Below are positions 9,021-18,388 of a stretch of 47,131 nt of DNA, piece after piece. Under the pieces are notes generated by a model. It made no database searches. It was not told where the DNA came from and saw only the letters and a list, made by a program, of their open reading frames with translations. Where the stretch lies: contig CAYFPO010000014.1 in NCBI GenBank assembly GCA_964345035.1, positions 1 through 47,131 on the forward strand, given 5' to 3'. The first letter of the stretch is position 1, and every line of letters starts with the position of its first letter. The DNA is from CAYFPO01 sp964345035. Its GTDB lineage: Bacteria; Fidelibacterota; Marinisomatia; SCGC-AAA003-L08; GCA-002704045. Both the position numbers and the translations under genes were made by a program.

Positions 9021-11330
9021 TTATTTAAGTAACATAATTTTTTTTATTTCAATAAAATCTTCAGATTCAAATTTTATAAAGTAAATTCCGCTGGGTAATT
9101 TCGGATTCTCCCATACAATTTTATTAATTCCTGATTTGAATCTATCTGATTGAATACTATCCACTTTTCTTCCTTGTAAATTTAACACTGAAATCTCTAA
9201 TTCCTGTTTCCCATATATTTCAAAGCTGATTGTAAGTGTCGGATTGAATGGGTTTGGATATGGTTGTAAAATAGATATCCTTTCCGGGATGGTAACTGGA
9301 TCAACTCCCTGTAGTGTTTCATTTTCTGCAATGACTTGAATTTCATTTATCTGCAGTCCCCGATAATTCACAGTTTCATCTGATCTCAGTCCAATTCCGA
9401 TCTTAAATGAATCCAATGTGACTTCAGGATAAACTACAATCTCATCATGCTGGTTCCATTGTTGGTTAACCCAATAATTTGATATGGTGTCATCATCTGT
9501 GATAATAGAAATAATTACACTGTCCTGTCCCCACTCCAACTCATATTTCCAGGAAAAGTTCCATGCAATTGGGGCTCCACCCGGATTAGATATATTCTCG
9601 CTTGTCACAATAAATTGATCTATACTGTTTTCATACATCAATCCGGATTGAGATTTGAGCAGTCCTGAATTAACTATCCAATCTCCCGACAATACATCCC
9701 AATTTTCTAATGAATTAAATGATTCACTAAAGATGGTTTGATATCCATTTAACTGAACTGTGAATGAAGTATCAGTTATTAATGGTAAATACACAATTTT
9801 GGGGAATATTTCTTCCCCGCCAAAATAAATTTCATATTCATTTTGAGGAAGTTGAAATGTTACATTATCTGATGTGGTAAATGTGGAATCTGCTCCATAG
9901 TCATCGTTAATAATAATCAATACTTCATCATTGGATTCTATATGCATTGTTACTTCATATTCAGGTAATTGATTTAACTCGACATTCTGTGTGGTTACTA
10001 CACCTGCACTGGGAGAAATGGAAAATTCCTGGTTTTCATAACCCTTTGCAGAAACTTCCATCGTATACATACTGTTCTGCAGCAGCCGTCGAAATCTGCC
10101 AAATTCATCTGTCATCCGTGGTTTCACCATTTCATCTTCCATCTCCAGAATTCTAACTTCTGCTTTTACCGGATTTCCCGTTTGGGCATCTGTAACCAAT
10201 CCGGTTACCTGATAGGCATCAGCATTTCCGTATAGATTGTAAAAAGATCTGTTCATCAAATGGAAAACTCCATCCATGTTCCTTTCAATTGTATCTTCAA
10301 TGATTAAAGAGTCTGGCTGTATATTTTCTGTCCCAACCTCAATGAGGTATTGAATACAACCGGTTTCGGTATAAAACCAGTCGTGTGCATTTCCTCTTCT
10401 GGATTTGCTGGGAGTCGCAAGATAATACCCAACATCCACTTCCTTAGGGATCAATACTGCAATTTCCTGACCAAGCTGATCAATCACAGGGTAATCCGGA
10501 GATTTTTTTGACTCCTCCCAATCCCATGAATAAATAACCATCTCAGCAACCCTCCCGGATCTGGAGCTGTGATATGCAATGGACAGGAGAAAATTCTGTT
10601 CTCTGGCAAATTCCTGGATAGTTTGTATTTCACTTTCTGAAGATGGTTCAAATCCTTTGAAATAATCATAATGGGCAAAGTAATCTCCATATCCGGGATC
10701 CAGCATAAAAGCACTGTCGCCAAACATCCAATTGAAAGGATAATTTCTGTTTAAATCCACACCATCAGAATCATTACCCACACCATTTTGATAGGTAAAT
10801 AATCCATCTATATTGATATCAGATTTATTCTTCCTAAAGGTAACATCACTCACAGTTTCACCATCCTCCTCATACCCGTGTACAACTCTTAGCCCCTCGG
10901 GATTATGGGTAGGGACAACCCATATTTCAGTGTTTCGTAAAATCGGTCTCAAGGTAGTTGTGAAAATAGAAACATGTTCCAATGGATGTAAAAACCAGTC
11001 AATAACAGCCATTGAAATTTCAACACCCAATATCTCCTCTGCATGACACTGACCCAATATCAATATACGGGGTTCATCTTCCTTTACATCTGCATTATAG
11101 GATAATTTAACTGCCCAGATTGGCAGGTTTTCATTGGTAGAATACCCAATTTCAATGAATTGGTAGATGATACCACTCTCTGGATATTGGGGAATTACAT
11201 TGGGTTCGGTACCGAATTCTTCCTGCCAATCCAACAATTGTTGATGGATTTCTTCATAGGTATGATATCTTCCGTCCAATGTCTGACTAAACAGAATCGA
11301 GACACTAAATAGGAGGATGATAGTCTTCAT
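9021..11330 (-). CDS. M14-family zinc carboxypeptidase with regulatory-like domain and T9SS tail
   Basis: The 769-residue product has a signal peptide (MKTIILLFSVSILFSQ). The M14 catalytic domain is complete by eye: zinc ligands His96 and Glu99 (GQCHAEE) and His254 (IAYHSS), substrate Arg195 in VDLNRNYP, and general base Glu331 in YLIEVGTE. A carboxypeptidase regulatory-like beta sandwich (VTGLVTDAQTGNPVKAEV, about 374-445) and further beta domains follow. A T9SS type A tail occupies 688-769 (QPYPNPFNP). The enzyme should act outside the cell or on its surface on C-terminal peptide bonds. M14 also includes gamma-D-glutamyl peptidases, so its place in a poly-gamma-glutamate operon is suggestive. 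Its start overlaps the stop of the upstream gene by one base (TAATG). Confidence 0.93.
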   Translation of the reverse strand: MKTIILLFSVSILFSQTLDGRYHTYEEIHQQLLDWQEEFGTEPNVIPQYPESGIIYQFIEIGYSTNENLPIWAVKLSYNADVKEDEPRILILGQCHAEEILGVEISMAVIDWFLHPLEHVSIFTTTLRPILRNTEIWVVPTHNPEGLRVVHGYEEDGETVSDVTFRKNKSDINIDGLFTYQNGVGNDSDGVDLNRNYPFNWMFGDSAFMLDPGYGDYFAHYDYFKGFEPSSESEIQTIQEFAREQNFLLSIAYHSSRSGRVAEMVIYSWDWEESKKSPDYPVIDQLGQEIAVLIPKEVDVGYYLATPSKSRRGNAHDWFYTETGCIQYLIEVGTENIQPDSLIIEDTIERNMDGVFHLMNRSFYNLYGNADAYQVTGLVTDAQTGNPVKAEVRILEMEDEMVKPRMTDEFGRFRRLLQNSMYTMEVSAKGYENQEFSISPSAGVVTTQNVELNQLPEYEVTMHIESNDEVLIIINDDYGADSTFTTSDNVTFQLPQNEYEIYFGGEEIFPKIVYLPLITDTSFTVQLNGYQTIFSESFNSLENWDVLSGDWIVNSGLLKSQSGLMYENSIDQFIVTSENISNPGGAPIAWNFSWKYELEWGQDSVIISIITDDDTISNYWVNQQWNQHDEIVVYPEVTLDSFKIGIGLRSDETVNYRGLQINEIQVIAENETLQGVDPVTIPERISILQPYPNPFNPTLTISFEIYGKQELEISVLNLQGRKVDSIQSDRFKSGINKIVWENPKLPSGIYFIKFESEDFIEIKKIMLLK

Positions 11331-14278
11331 TATTCTTCAAGGATTTGTGCTACAATCAGGACTATATCCAGGACATCAATATTCCCATCCTCATTCACAT
11401 CTGCAGCACATTCCTGATTGGTATCAGGATCGATAGATTCAAGTATGATACCCACAACGAGAACTATATCCAATACATCAATGGAACCATCTGAATTTAC
11501 GTCCATTAAAGTGCATCCCGTATCTCCGAGAGTGATAGATTGTCCGTATAAATTGACCAAATCCTGTTTTCCTGTGCTTCGCATATCATTCCAGAATAAA
11601 ATATAGGAATCAGAGGATTCAGACAGCAGGTTTATTTGCGGATTCGTTTGGTTAAAAGTAAAATCACAGACTGCAATACCGCCAGCAGGAAAATTGAATC
11701 CATCCTGTCCAATTTCCTGATAATAAATGTCATAAATAGGTGGTTCACCAGGAATGGTCAGTCGTCCATCACGCCACAAAATCATATAAGTGCCGCCCTG
11801 GCTTGTATATACATCAGGTTCTGTCTGGCTACTAACTTCTTCAACAATACCAAAAACATCTGACAAAATTAGGTTCTCTGTATCGACAAAAGTTCCATTA
11901 ATATTAAAATCTGGACTATCTTCAGTACCAACATTATTTTCCCAGACTACCAGAATTTCATTTTTGATTGAATTATATGTTAATTGAGCGTGGTATTGAT
12001 CTCTATCATCAGTTGTAATTGGAATTCCATTTTCATCTTCCAAAATACTCCCGTCATAAGAGATAAACTGACCATAAAGATCAGCATTTCCAGACTGATA
12101 ATCTTCCCACATTACAAATATTCCATTGCCATAATCTACAGCAATAGAATTGTTTTGGATTTGTGGAGAATCAGATAATAATTGCGGTGAAGAACTCCAC
12201 CCGTCTGGTGTTTCACCATTACCGTCAAATGCCTGATAATAAATATTGAGATCCGGGATATTGGAATCTCCGCCGGTCCAGAATACAACACAGCCACCCC
12301 CTGGTAATGCAATTATTTCATTGATAACATCATCCCATTCTAAGGGAATTAAAATACCATCCTCACCCCATTGTGGATTACCGTATTCATCAAATTTCTG
12401 AATTGCTACATCATAACTGACCCAGTCTCTCATATCTCTGTATGCAACATACAGATATCCATCGTTTGTAGCTAATACCGGATTTAACTGAGGTGTGATA
12501 TTATCATATACACTGGCACCATTTTCATCATTTAATAAATTCATATTTAGATCGAATATTTGGAATTTTATATGTTCTAAATCTTCATCATTAAAAGTTT
12601 CATAAAATAGAAATATTTGTTCACCTACTTTTATTGCCTGTGGATTATATTGAAAATCGGTAGAACTTAAACTAAAGCCATTATCAAATAACTGGGGATC
12701 ATAATCACCTGAGATTATTTTTCCATAAGTTTCAACACTGAATGGATTCCAACGCTTGTCCTGCCAATAAACCAGAGTTTTGTCATCTCCGAGATAAAGA
12801 GATCCCTGAAGTCCTTTATCTACATCACCGTCAATATCAAAATACAATTCTAATCCGTCTGTTTCCAATGTCACGCCAGACCCTGGGTTTATGTGCTGAA
12901 CAGTTATTCCAACACTGCCGGTTCTCCAATCGCCCCAGATTGCAAATGCGCCGCCATTTCCATCTTTTCTAACCAACGGCAATTCTTGTTTATAGGATGC
13001 TTCTGACGCAGCTAACCCATTCATATCAAATGATTCTACATTGTCTGCATTAAGATGCTGCACATACACTTCTACTTCAGGAAAATTTTCATGTCGTTCA
13101 TCTGACCAGATAAAATACACACCACCTTCACCATCTGTCGTTAACCGGGAACCATATTGATTCCGGAATTCTGTACAGATTGGATGTCCGTCATTTGTCC
13201 AGAGTATTGAACCATCTGTCCCTATTTTCTGAGCATATATGTCACTGTGTAGCGGGTGATTTCGTTTATCCTCCCAAACCACATAGGCATAATTATTATC
13301 GGCTTTTACACGGGGTAAAAATTGGGGTCCAGAGGCAGCAGTTATAACCACACCATCTTCTTCAAGAAGTGAATTTCCGTTTCCATCAATGAATTGCAGA
13401 AATACATCACCATTTTGTGCATCCAGACGAAAATCTTCCCACACCATAACAGAGATGTCATTGTTAACATAGGTTATCCTGGGATGTCTGGTTAAATCCT
13501 GAGCATCTCCAATTTCACATACCAAGACACCACCTTCGTCCGCCCCTGACCAGAGTGTATTACAATTCTGATCTATCCGTTGTGCATAAATTTTGTAGAA
13601 CCCACCTGCATCTCTGTCATCTGCCCAGCCTAACACCGCGTGACCGCTGCCACCGGTTTCCAGGCTGATTCCTGATCTTCCTGCCTGGTGGTTCATGATC
13701 AACACCCCGATTCCGGGCTCTAATATGGTTCCGTCCGCAGAAATATGAGTTGCGAATATTTCTCCCTGGGTTAATTCTGAGCGGTCGTCCCAGATGACAT
13801 ACGCTCCTCCTTCACCATCTTTACAAATATTAGGAGATAATTGTTTTCCCGGGACCGTACTCAATGCAATACCACGAGGATCCCATGCTATGCTACCATC
13901 TGCTAAAATATGCTGTGCATAAATATCACCTATTTCCGGCTCAGCATCGTAATCAACCCAAACTATGTAGGCACCGCCATTATCATCAGAAACGGTAATT
14001 GGGTCCTCCTGCCTTCCCGACGCTAAAACGACTGGGCTGCCAAATTCATCCCAAAGTAGATTTCCATTAACATCCACTTTCTGGGCAAAAATATCCCTCA
14101 CACCATAACGCGTATCAGACCATACAAAGATCATTTCTCCTTCATTTCCAACAGCTCCTGAACGCTGCCATTCAATATGACCTCCCTGACGGATCGGTAA
14201 TCCGTTTTCAATCCAATCAAATTGTGTGTATACAATTGAAATTGTGAGAATTAATAAAATTGTTAATCTATTTTTCAT
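11330..14278 (-). CDS. Secreted repeat protein (WxDxR...DIYAQ beta-propeller-like repeats) with C-terminal dockerin-like module
   Basis: The 982-residue product has a signal peptide (about residues 1-18). It then carries about 14 degenerate repeats of 50-60 residues with the core W-x-D-x-R...DIYAQ...DG, for example WSDTRYGVRDIFAQ, WEDKRNHPLHSDIYAQ and WEDYQSGNADLYGQ. This pattern is common in large extracellular beta-propeller or tandem beta-sheet proteins of this lineage. The last 60 or so residues form two dockerin-like calcium-loop repeats (DVNSDGSIDVLDIVLVV and DVNEDGNIDVLDIVLIV). No catalytic motif is visible, so a surface binding or scaffold role is likely. It lies 3 bases downstream of the lipoprotein gene and is translationally coupled to the M14 gene. 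Confidence 0.85.
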   Translation of the reverse strand: MKNRLTILLILTISIVYTQFDWIENGLPIRQGGHIEWQRSGAVGNEGEMIFVWSDTRYGVRDIFAQKVDVNGNLLWDEFGSPVVLASGRQEDPITVSDDNGGAYIVWVDYDAEPEIGDIYAQHILADGSIAWDPRGIALSTVPGKQLSPNICKDGEGGAYVIWDDRSELTQGEIFATHISADGTILEPGIGVLIMNHQAGRSGISLETGGSGHAVLGWADDRDAGGFYKIYAQRIDQNCNTLWSGADEGGVLVCEIGDAQDLTRHPRITYVNNDISVMVWEDFRLDAQNGDVFLQFIDGNGNSLLEEDGVVITAASGPQFLPRVKADNNYAYVVWEDKRNHPLHSDIYAQKIGTDGSILWTNDGHPICTEFRNQYGSRLTTDGEGGVYFIWSDERHENFPEVEVYVQHLNADNVESFDMNGLAASEASYKQELPLVRKDGNGGAFAIWGDWRTGSVGITVQHINPGSGVTLETDGLELYFDIDGDVDKGLQGSLYLGDDKTLVYWQDKRWNPFSVETYGKIISGDYDPQLFDNGFSLSSTDFQYNPQAIKVGEQIFLFYETFNDEDLEHIKFQIFDLNMNLLNDENGASVYDNITPQLNPVLATNDGYLYVAYRDMRDWVSYDVAIQKFDEYGNPQWGEDGILIPLEWDDVINEIIALPGGGCVVFWTGGDSNIPDLNIYYQAFDGNGETPDGWSSSPQLLSDSPQIQNNSIAVDYGNGIFVMWEDYQSGNADLYGQFISYDGSILEDENGIPITTDDRDQYHAQLTYNSIKNEILVVWENNVGTEDSPDFNINGTFVDTENLILSDVFGIVEEVSSQTEPDVYTSQGGTYMILWRDGRLTIPGEPPIYDIYYQEIGQDGFNFPAGGIAVCDFTFNQTNPQINLLSESSDSYILFWNDMRSTGKQDLVNLYGQSITLGDTGCTLMDVNSDGSIDVLDIVLVVGIILESIDPDTNQECAADVNEDGNIDVLDIVLIVAQILEE

Positions 14279-14281
14279 TTT

Positions 14282-15370
14282 CTAATCCTTGAAATTAATT
14301 ATTTGAATACCTTCTCTGGTTCCTGCTATCACTGTATTTCTATCGTAAATTTCTACAGAATATGCATATTCAGAATCCAATTTACCTAAAGCAGAAAAAT
14401 TTGTTCCTCCAGCCCATTCATACAATAGAATTCCATCATTACCACAAGCAAATGCAACCACCCCAAAATTTATATTAATATCCTTAACTGAGTACCCTTC
14501 TGCTATCTGTAAATTACTGCTTACCAGCCCATTCTGGTCAAGTAACGCAATGTAACATCCCTGGTCGTTTCCGAGACCCGCAAATACGGTATATTCATTT
14601 GAATTAACCGTTTCTACAGTTCCGGGTGTGTCAAATGACGAAAAATATACCAAACTGTCATTTTCATTTTCTCTATAAACCAATACACCCAATTGATCAT
14701 TGCTAATGGCTAATAAGGGATTAGAAAATGACATTTTCATTAGGTAATTACTCAAATCATTAATAACTGCTGTTGGAGTACAATCAAGGATATAATCAGG
14801 TTCATATACATATTCCAGACATTTTTGTGTGACAATGGATGTAGAATATGGCTGGTATGATGCATTAGTATCGGCTTCAATATGTTTTATTAATGAATAT
14901 AAAATAACTGGATGGGTATTTGAGCTGCTGATTGCTAAACTCCTATATAGGTTCCAGCTTGAATATAGTGGGACTGTCTGATCAGGTAAATTCAAATTAG
15001 AATTTACGGTTGCTATGGAAATTTGATCAAGTGGATCTAAAATAAATAATACATTCCCTTCATCGGAAAAATCAACTTCTGCAGAGAGATCATCACCGGC
15101 AAACGGGTTTGTATCATTTTCATGATTAATAGTATCCATATCTGTAATTAATCCATTTCCATTGGTATTTATTCTGTAAATAAAATACCCATTCTGATCT
15201 GCTGCCGCTGCCAGTGTGGAATCCGACAAGGCTAAATCCCTGCAGTATCCCCCAGTATCATACGTGAGAATGCTGTTTACAGTCAAACCAATTGGATCAG
15301 ATGGCGAGTTGCATTGCTGAATTAGGATTAGTGTAGAGATACCAATAATTGTTTTTAATATTTTTTTCAT
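14282..15370 (-). CDS. Predicted lipoprotein, LVIVD/beta-propeller-like, function unknown
   Basis: I place the start at the CAT at 15368-15370 (MKKILKTIIG), giving 362 residues. An upstream in-frame ATG at 15397 would add MIIFIKKKK and overlap the preceding gene. The N-terminus is hydrophobic and ends in IQQC at Cys20, a loose lipobox of the kind seen in this lineage, followed by NSPSDP. The rest has repeats like YCRDLALSDSTLAAAADQNG, YSVKDININFGVVAFACGND and YAYSVEIYDRNTVIAG. These resemble LVIVD-type beta-propeller proteins, in which each blade reports a value per object. It sits 10 bases after the beta-barrel gene in the pgs operon. A periplasmic or surface role in polymer handling is inference. 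Confidence 0.75.
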   Translation of the reverse strand: MKKILKTIIGISTLILIQQCNSPSDPIGLTVNSILTYDTGGYCRDLALSDSTLAAAADQNGYFIYRINTNGNGLITDMDTINHENDTNPFAGDDLSAEVDFSDEGNVLFILDPLDQISIATVNSNLNLPDQTVPLYSSWNLYRSLAISSSNTHPVILYSLIKHIEADTNASYQPYSTSIVTQKCLEYVYEPDYILDCTPTAVINDLSNYLMKMSFSNPLLAISNDQLGVLVYRENENDSLVYFSSFDTPGTVETVNSNEYTVFAGLGNDQGCYIALLDQNGLVSSNLQIAEGYSVKDININFGVVAFACGNDGILLYEWAGGTNFSALGKLDSEYAYSVEIYDRNTVIAGTREGIQIINFKD

Positions 15371-15380
15371 TTTTTTCTTT

Positions 15381-16445
15381 TTAATAAATATAATCATAAA
15401 ATTTGTCCGTTAGATTTATGGTAAACCGGACACCCATTATGTGTTGATTGTAGCTTTTCAGGTTTTCCACCCATTCAAAATTAGAATTAGTGGATCTTTT
15501 AACAAATCGATAATACAGGGATACTGTAATTACATCAGAGATTTTTTTGACTGTTTTTTGTGTAATTATAATCTGATTATGGGTTCTGTTTTCATGCAAA
15601 TGATCTTCTATATCTTCCGCAGTGTACGTCCTGTTAATCCAGATAAATGTTGTACTAAGGTTATCTGTAATTGGTGTTTGCAAATTAAAACTGATTCTGT
15701 TCCCAAAATGAAAATCATCATAGGAACGGTCTATTCCGGATGAAATCAATCCTGTTTGATAGCTGAAATTGTCATTGGTTGTGGCACTCAACCATTGTGA
15801 AGAATTAAGGCCACCAAATAATTTATGGTTAATATTAATCTCGATTTTTTCGGATTCCAAATCAAACTCGGTAAATTCCGGCGAAAAATAGGAACTTGAT
15901 TTCTCATAGGTAACTCTGCCCCATATATTTGAAAATAATGGATGTGAATATGAAAATTTAATCCTTTCATAGGAAAAATTGCAGTTCACCAATGGATTAC
16001 CGATTTGATCTTGATCTCGGTACAATCTGAGAAAATTATCAGGTATATATTTATACCCAATTTTAATCCAGTGATATGAACTTAGTTTTTGTGCAATATC
16101 AATCTGATAGTTGAAATACTTTTTCTCGGCAGACTGCAAGTAATTTTTTCTGCCTACACCAATTTTCAGTAATATTGGATTTCTGTGTATCATTTTTAAA
16201 TTCCAATTTGAATTCACCGAAGTTTCAATTACAGGCGTATCAAAAGTGGGTGAATCACCCATTATCTGAAGTTCATTGGAAGCATCCACCATTTCATTTT
16301 CAGAAAAACGTAAAAAATTGGAATTATACCCATACCCGAATTCCAGCTTGATTTCTGACGGCAAAGGAAACAATGCTGCCCAAGCAATAGAAATATTCCA
16401 GAACAGAATTATATTTATTTTAACCAAACTACTCATAATTTCCAT
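15381..16445 (-). CDS. Predicted outer-membrane beta-barrel protein in the pgs operon
   Basis: The 354-residue product has a signal peptide (IILFWNISIAWAALFP) followed by alternating hydrophobic-polar strands rich in Tyr, Phe and Ser, with long Asn- and Glu-rich loops. Examples are LEFGYGYNSNFLRF, HWIKIGYKYIPDNFLRLY and VITVSLYYRFVKRS. It ends with strands and a terminal aromatic residue (KFYDYIY), as expected for an outer-membrane barrel. No named family is recognised. Its start overlaps the preceding gene by 17 bases. As the only barrel-like protein among the pgs genes, it is a candidate outer-membrane conduit for poly-gamma-glutamate (inference). Confidence 0.75.
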   Translation of the reverse strand: MEIMSSLVKINIILFWNISIAWAALFPLPSEIKLEFGYGYNSNFLRFSENEMVDASNELQIMGDSPTFDTPVIETSVNSNWNLKMIHRNPILLKIGVGRKNYLQSAEKKYFNYQIDIAQKLSSYHWIKIGYKYIPDNFLRLYRDQDQIGNPLVNCNFSYERIKFSYSHPLFSNIWGRVTYEKSSSYFSPEFTEFDLESEKIEININHKLFGGLNSSQWLSATTNDNFSYQTGLISSGIDRSYDDFHFGNRISFNLQTPITDNLSTTFIWINRTYTAEDIEDHLHENRTHNQIIITQKTVKKISDVITVSLYYRFVKRSTNSNFEWVENLKSYNQHIMGVRFTINLTDKFYDYIY

Positions 16446-17289
16446 ATTTTAGAAGCCTCAGATAGACAGAACCAGTACTTTCTACCAACTGGAATGATAT
16501 ATTTTGATCGGCTTCCGTAATATTAAATTGTCCAATCCGATTTTTTCTTCTGGAGTAATTGGTATTATCAGCAAATTCCACTATGATGATGCTTGGTTTT
16601 CCGTTTTTCCAGACCTGAATCTGGTAACTTCCCAAATCACCGGAATTTGCATCAAATCCAAATCTCCCATACACAGACAATTTTCCCGGTCTATTTAATT
16701 CAGCACCAAGTGGATTCTTCTGGGTAAGGACGGTATATTTTCTGGTTTTGTTCCCAATTAAAAGATCCTTTGTTTCACTGGATCCAATTGGAGTTACATA
16801 CTCTGATTTACCGGTCACCCTGGGATAAAATTTTTCAATAACACGGACCAAAACAGGTTTTCCCTTTTTTTCAGGTGAAATTGTCAATGTGTGTGTACCT
16901 GCAGGAATGGTAACAATGCAGCTCCCGGAATACGTATAGCCATGCCCCGGGTGATTGTCAGAGCTTATTGCTTCAAATTTGCGTTTTGAATGGTGTATTA
17001 ATACTGATTGGCTTTCCATTTGTAATTGATATCCAAAATCATATCTTCTTCTGGATGTTTTAGGGATTGCCCTTCTGGAAATTATTTCTAATCTTACCGG
17101 ACCTTCAACAGTATAATGCAAAGGTTTGTTATACACCAGAAAATAATCCCGGGAATTCTCATGTATGTGCAATACTTCTTTAAGTTCATTTTCTTCAGGA
17201 ATCAAAACATCACAAAATATAAAATTGGATACAACAATTGAACCAAAAACTGTTATTAATAATAATTTACAGCAGAGATTCCGGGTCAT
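16429..17289 (-). CDS. Secreted protein of unknown family with internal duplication, pgs operon
   Basis: The 286-residue product has a signal peptide ending near FIFCDVLIP. The mature protein appears to be two copies of one beta-sandwich-like unit. The first contains GPVRLEIISRRAI, YDFGYQLQM and PVLVRVIEKF. The second contains RPGKLSVYGRFGF, LGSYQIQVW and SVYLRLLKYG. Each unit has a short Gly/Pro-Arg-Leu strand, a Tyr-x-Ile/Leu-Gln strand and a closing Leu-Arg strand. It overlaps pgsW by 23 bases and the barrel gene by 17 bases, so it is tightly coupled to polymer synthesis. A periplasmic carbohydrate- or polymer-binding bridge between PgsW and the barrel is a hypothesis only. Confidence 0.8.
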   Translation of the reverse strand: MTRNLCCKLLLITVFGSIVVSNFIFCDVLIPEENELKEVLHIHENSRDYFLVYNKPLHYTVEGPVRLEIISRRAIPKTSRRRYDFGYQLQMESQSVLIHHSKRKFEAISSDNHPGHGYTYSGSCIVTIPAGTHTLTISPEKKGKPVLVRVIEKFYPRVTGKSEYVTPIGSSETKDLLIGNKTRKYTVLTQKNPLGAELNRPGKLSVYGRFGFDANSGDLGSYQIQVWKNGKPSIIIVEFADNTNYSRRKNRIGQFNITEADQNISFQLVESTGSVYLRLLKYGNYE

Positions 17290-18388
17290 GAGTTGACATC
17301 CTGACTTTTATCTGATTATGGGTAATGATACTGACTGTGATAATTAATCCCAAGGTAAAAGTAAGAGCTAACGAAGCAGTTTTCAAATTATAGCGCATTT
17401 CAAAATACAATGGTCCCACACCAATTGGATGTAATTCCTCTGGATAAACCGGTAACTGATGTTTAATGGCAAGATCAATGATACTGTAGATATGTATGAT
17501 TGAAGTTTCATTTTCTACAAAACTCTTCACAACACTTGGCCCAATGAGCTCACCTACTTCTGAAAAGGTTGAAACACCATTGGGAATTAGCCTTGCATTC
17601 ACGGATTGACCTATACTGGATGCTCCGCCTCCGACATTTAAATATGCTTTGTAATGTGAAATGGGCAAAATTGCATTGTAATATTCTACTTTCTTTTCAA
17701 TACTTTGGCTTAATCGTGGTGCTTCAATCAATTGAATATTATTTCTGTAGATTGTTTCCCAAAGAAGATCTCTGCCTTCTGATTTTAATCCCTTTCCTCG
17801 ATCTGCTCTGCCTCCAAGAGAAGCAGCATTAGAAATTGTGGATATCAACCCAGATTTGTTTAATAATGCCTCTATATCCAGCCAGGTGAATTCGGGATCA
17901 GTTGCGCCCCATCTGGAAGATCCTACAGAAGCAATTATCACCGGATGAATTTTCATTACTTCACAAGCTGATAATACTGCAAGATTAACAGCGGGGAATG
18001 ACCCTGTGTATCCTACCGCAATTGTATCTCCCTTGCTCAAATTTGCTTCCATCAATAAATCAACAACCAACGCTGCGAGATTGGGATTTACGGAGGTTTG
18101 CTTGCTTCTCAAATTTGCAAGGGAAGTGGTAATTAATGTTGTTGCTGGTCCAATGATACCGGATTCAAAGGGATCATCCTCAATGTCAAATTCAAAATCA
18201 TTTCTATTTTTCTGGTAATCAGTAATTACTTCCATAGCCTGATCCATCAAGTTTGCAGCTTCCAGCTTTAATTCATATCCCCTGGTAAAGTTTGGATTAT
18301 GAAATCCTGATGCCCAATAAAAAATCAGGGTATTTAAAATTGCTATCCCAACCAATATAGGTACTCTCTGGTTAACAGGTCTATACAT
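17267..18388 (-). CDS. pgsW: Poly-gamma-glutamate system protein PgsW
   Basis: The 373-residue product has one N-terminal membrane segment (about 10-27, VPILVGIAILNTLIFYWASG) and one near the C-terminus (about 342-362). A large domain lies between them, probably outside the cytoplasm. Characteristic stretches are VAVGYTGSFPAVNLAVLSA, ASVGSSRWGATDPEFTW and NVGGGASSIG. The family is known from association with pgsB and pgsC; its biochemical role is not established. The start overlaps pgsC by 8 bases. It takes the place in the operon where many species carry pgsA/capA, which is absent here. Confidence 0.88.
   Translation of the reverse strand: MYRPVNQRVPILVGIAILNTLIFYWASGFHNPNFTRGYELKLEAANLMDQAMEVITDYQKNRNDFEFDIEDDPFESGIIGPATTLITTSLANLRSKQTSVNPNLAALVVDLLMEANLSKGDTIAVGYTGSFPAVNLAVLSACEVMKIHPVIIASVGSSRWGATDPEFTWLDIEALLNKSGLISTISNAASLGGRADRGKGLKSEGRDLLWETIYRNNIQLIEAPRLSQSIEKKVEYYNAILPISHYKAYLNVGGGASSIGQSVNARLIPNGVSTFSEVGELIGPSVVKSFVENETSIIHIYSIIDLAIKHQLPVYPEELHPIGVGPLYFEMRYNLKTASLALTFTLGLIITVSIITHNQIKVRMSTHDPESLL

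Noticed and set aside
11330..14278. Repeats considered as a DNA-level tandem array or CRISPR.
   Set aside because: The repetition is at protein level, strongly degenerate in DNA, and in frame throughout the gene.
14282..15397. The longer lipoprotein start at 15397.
   Set aside because: It would overlap the barrel gene and put a lysine-rich stretch before an already complete signal peptide; the ATG at 15370 is more natural.
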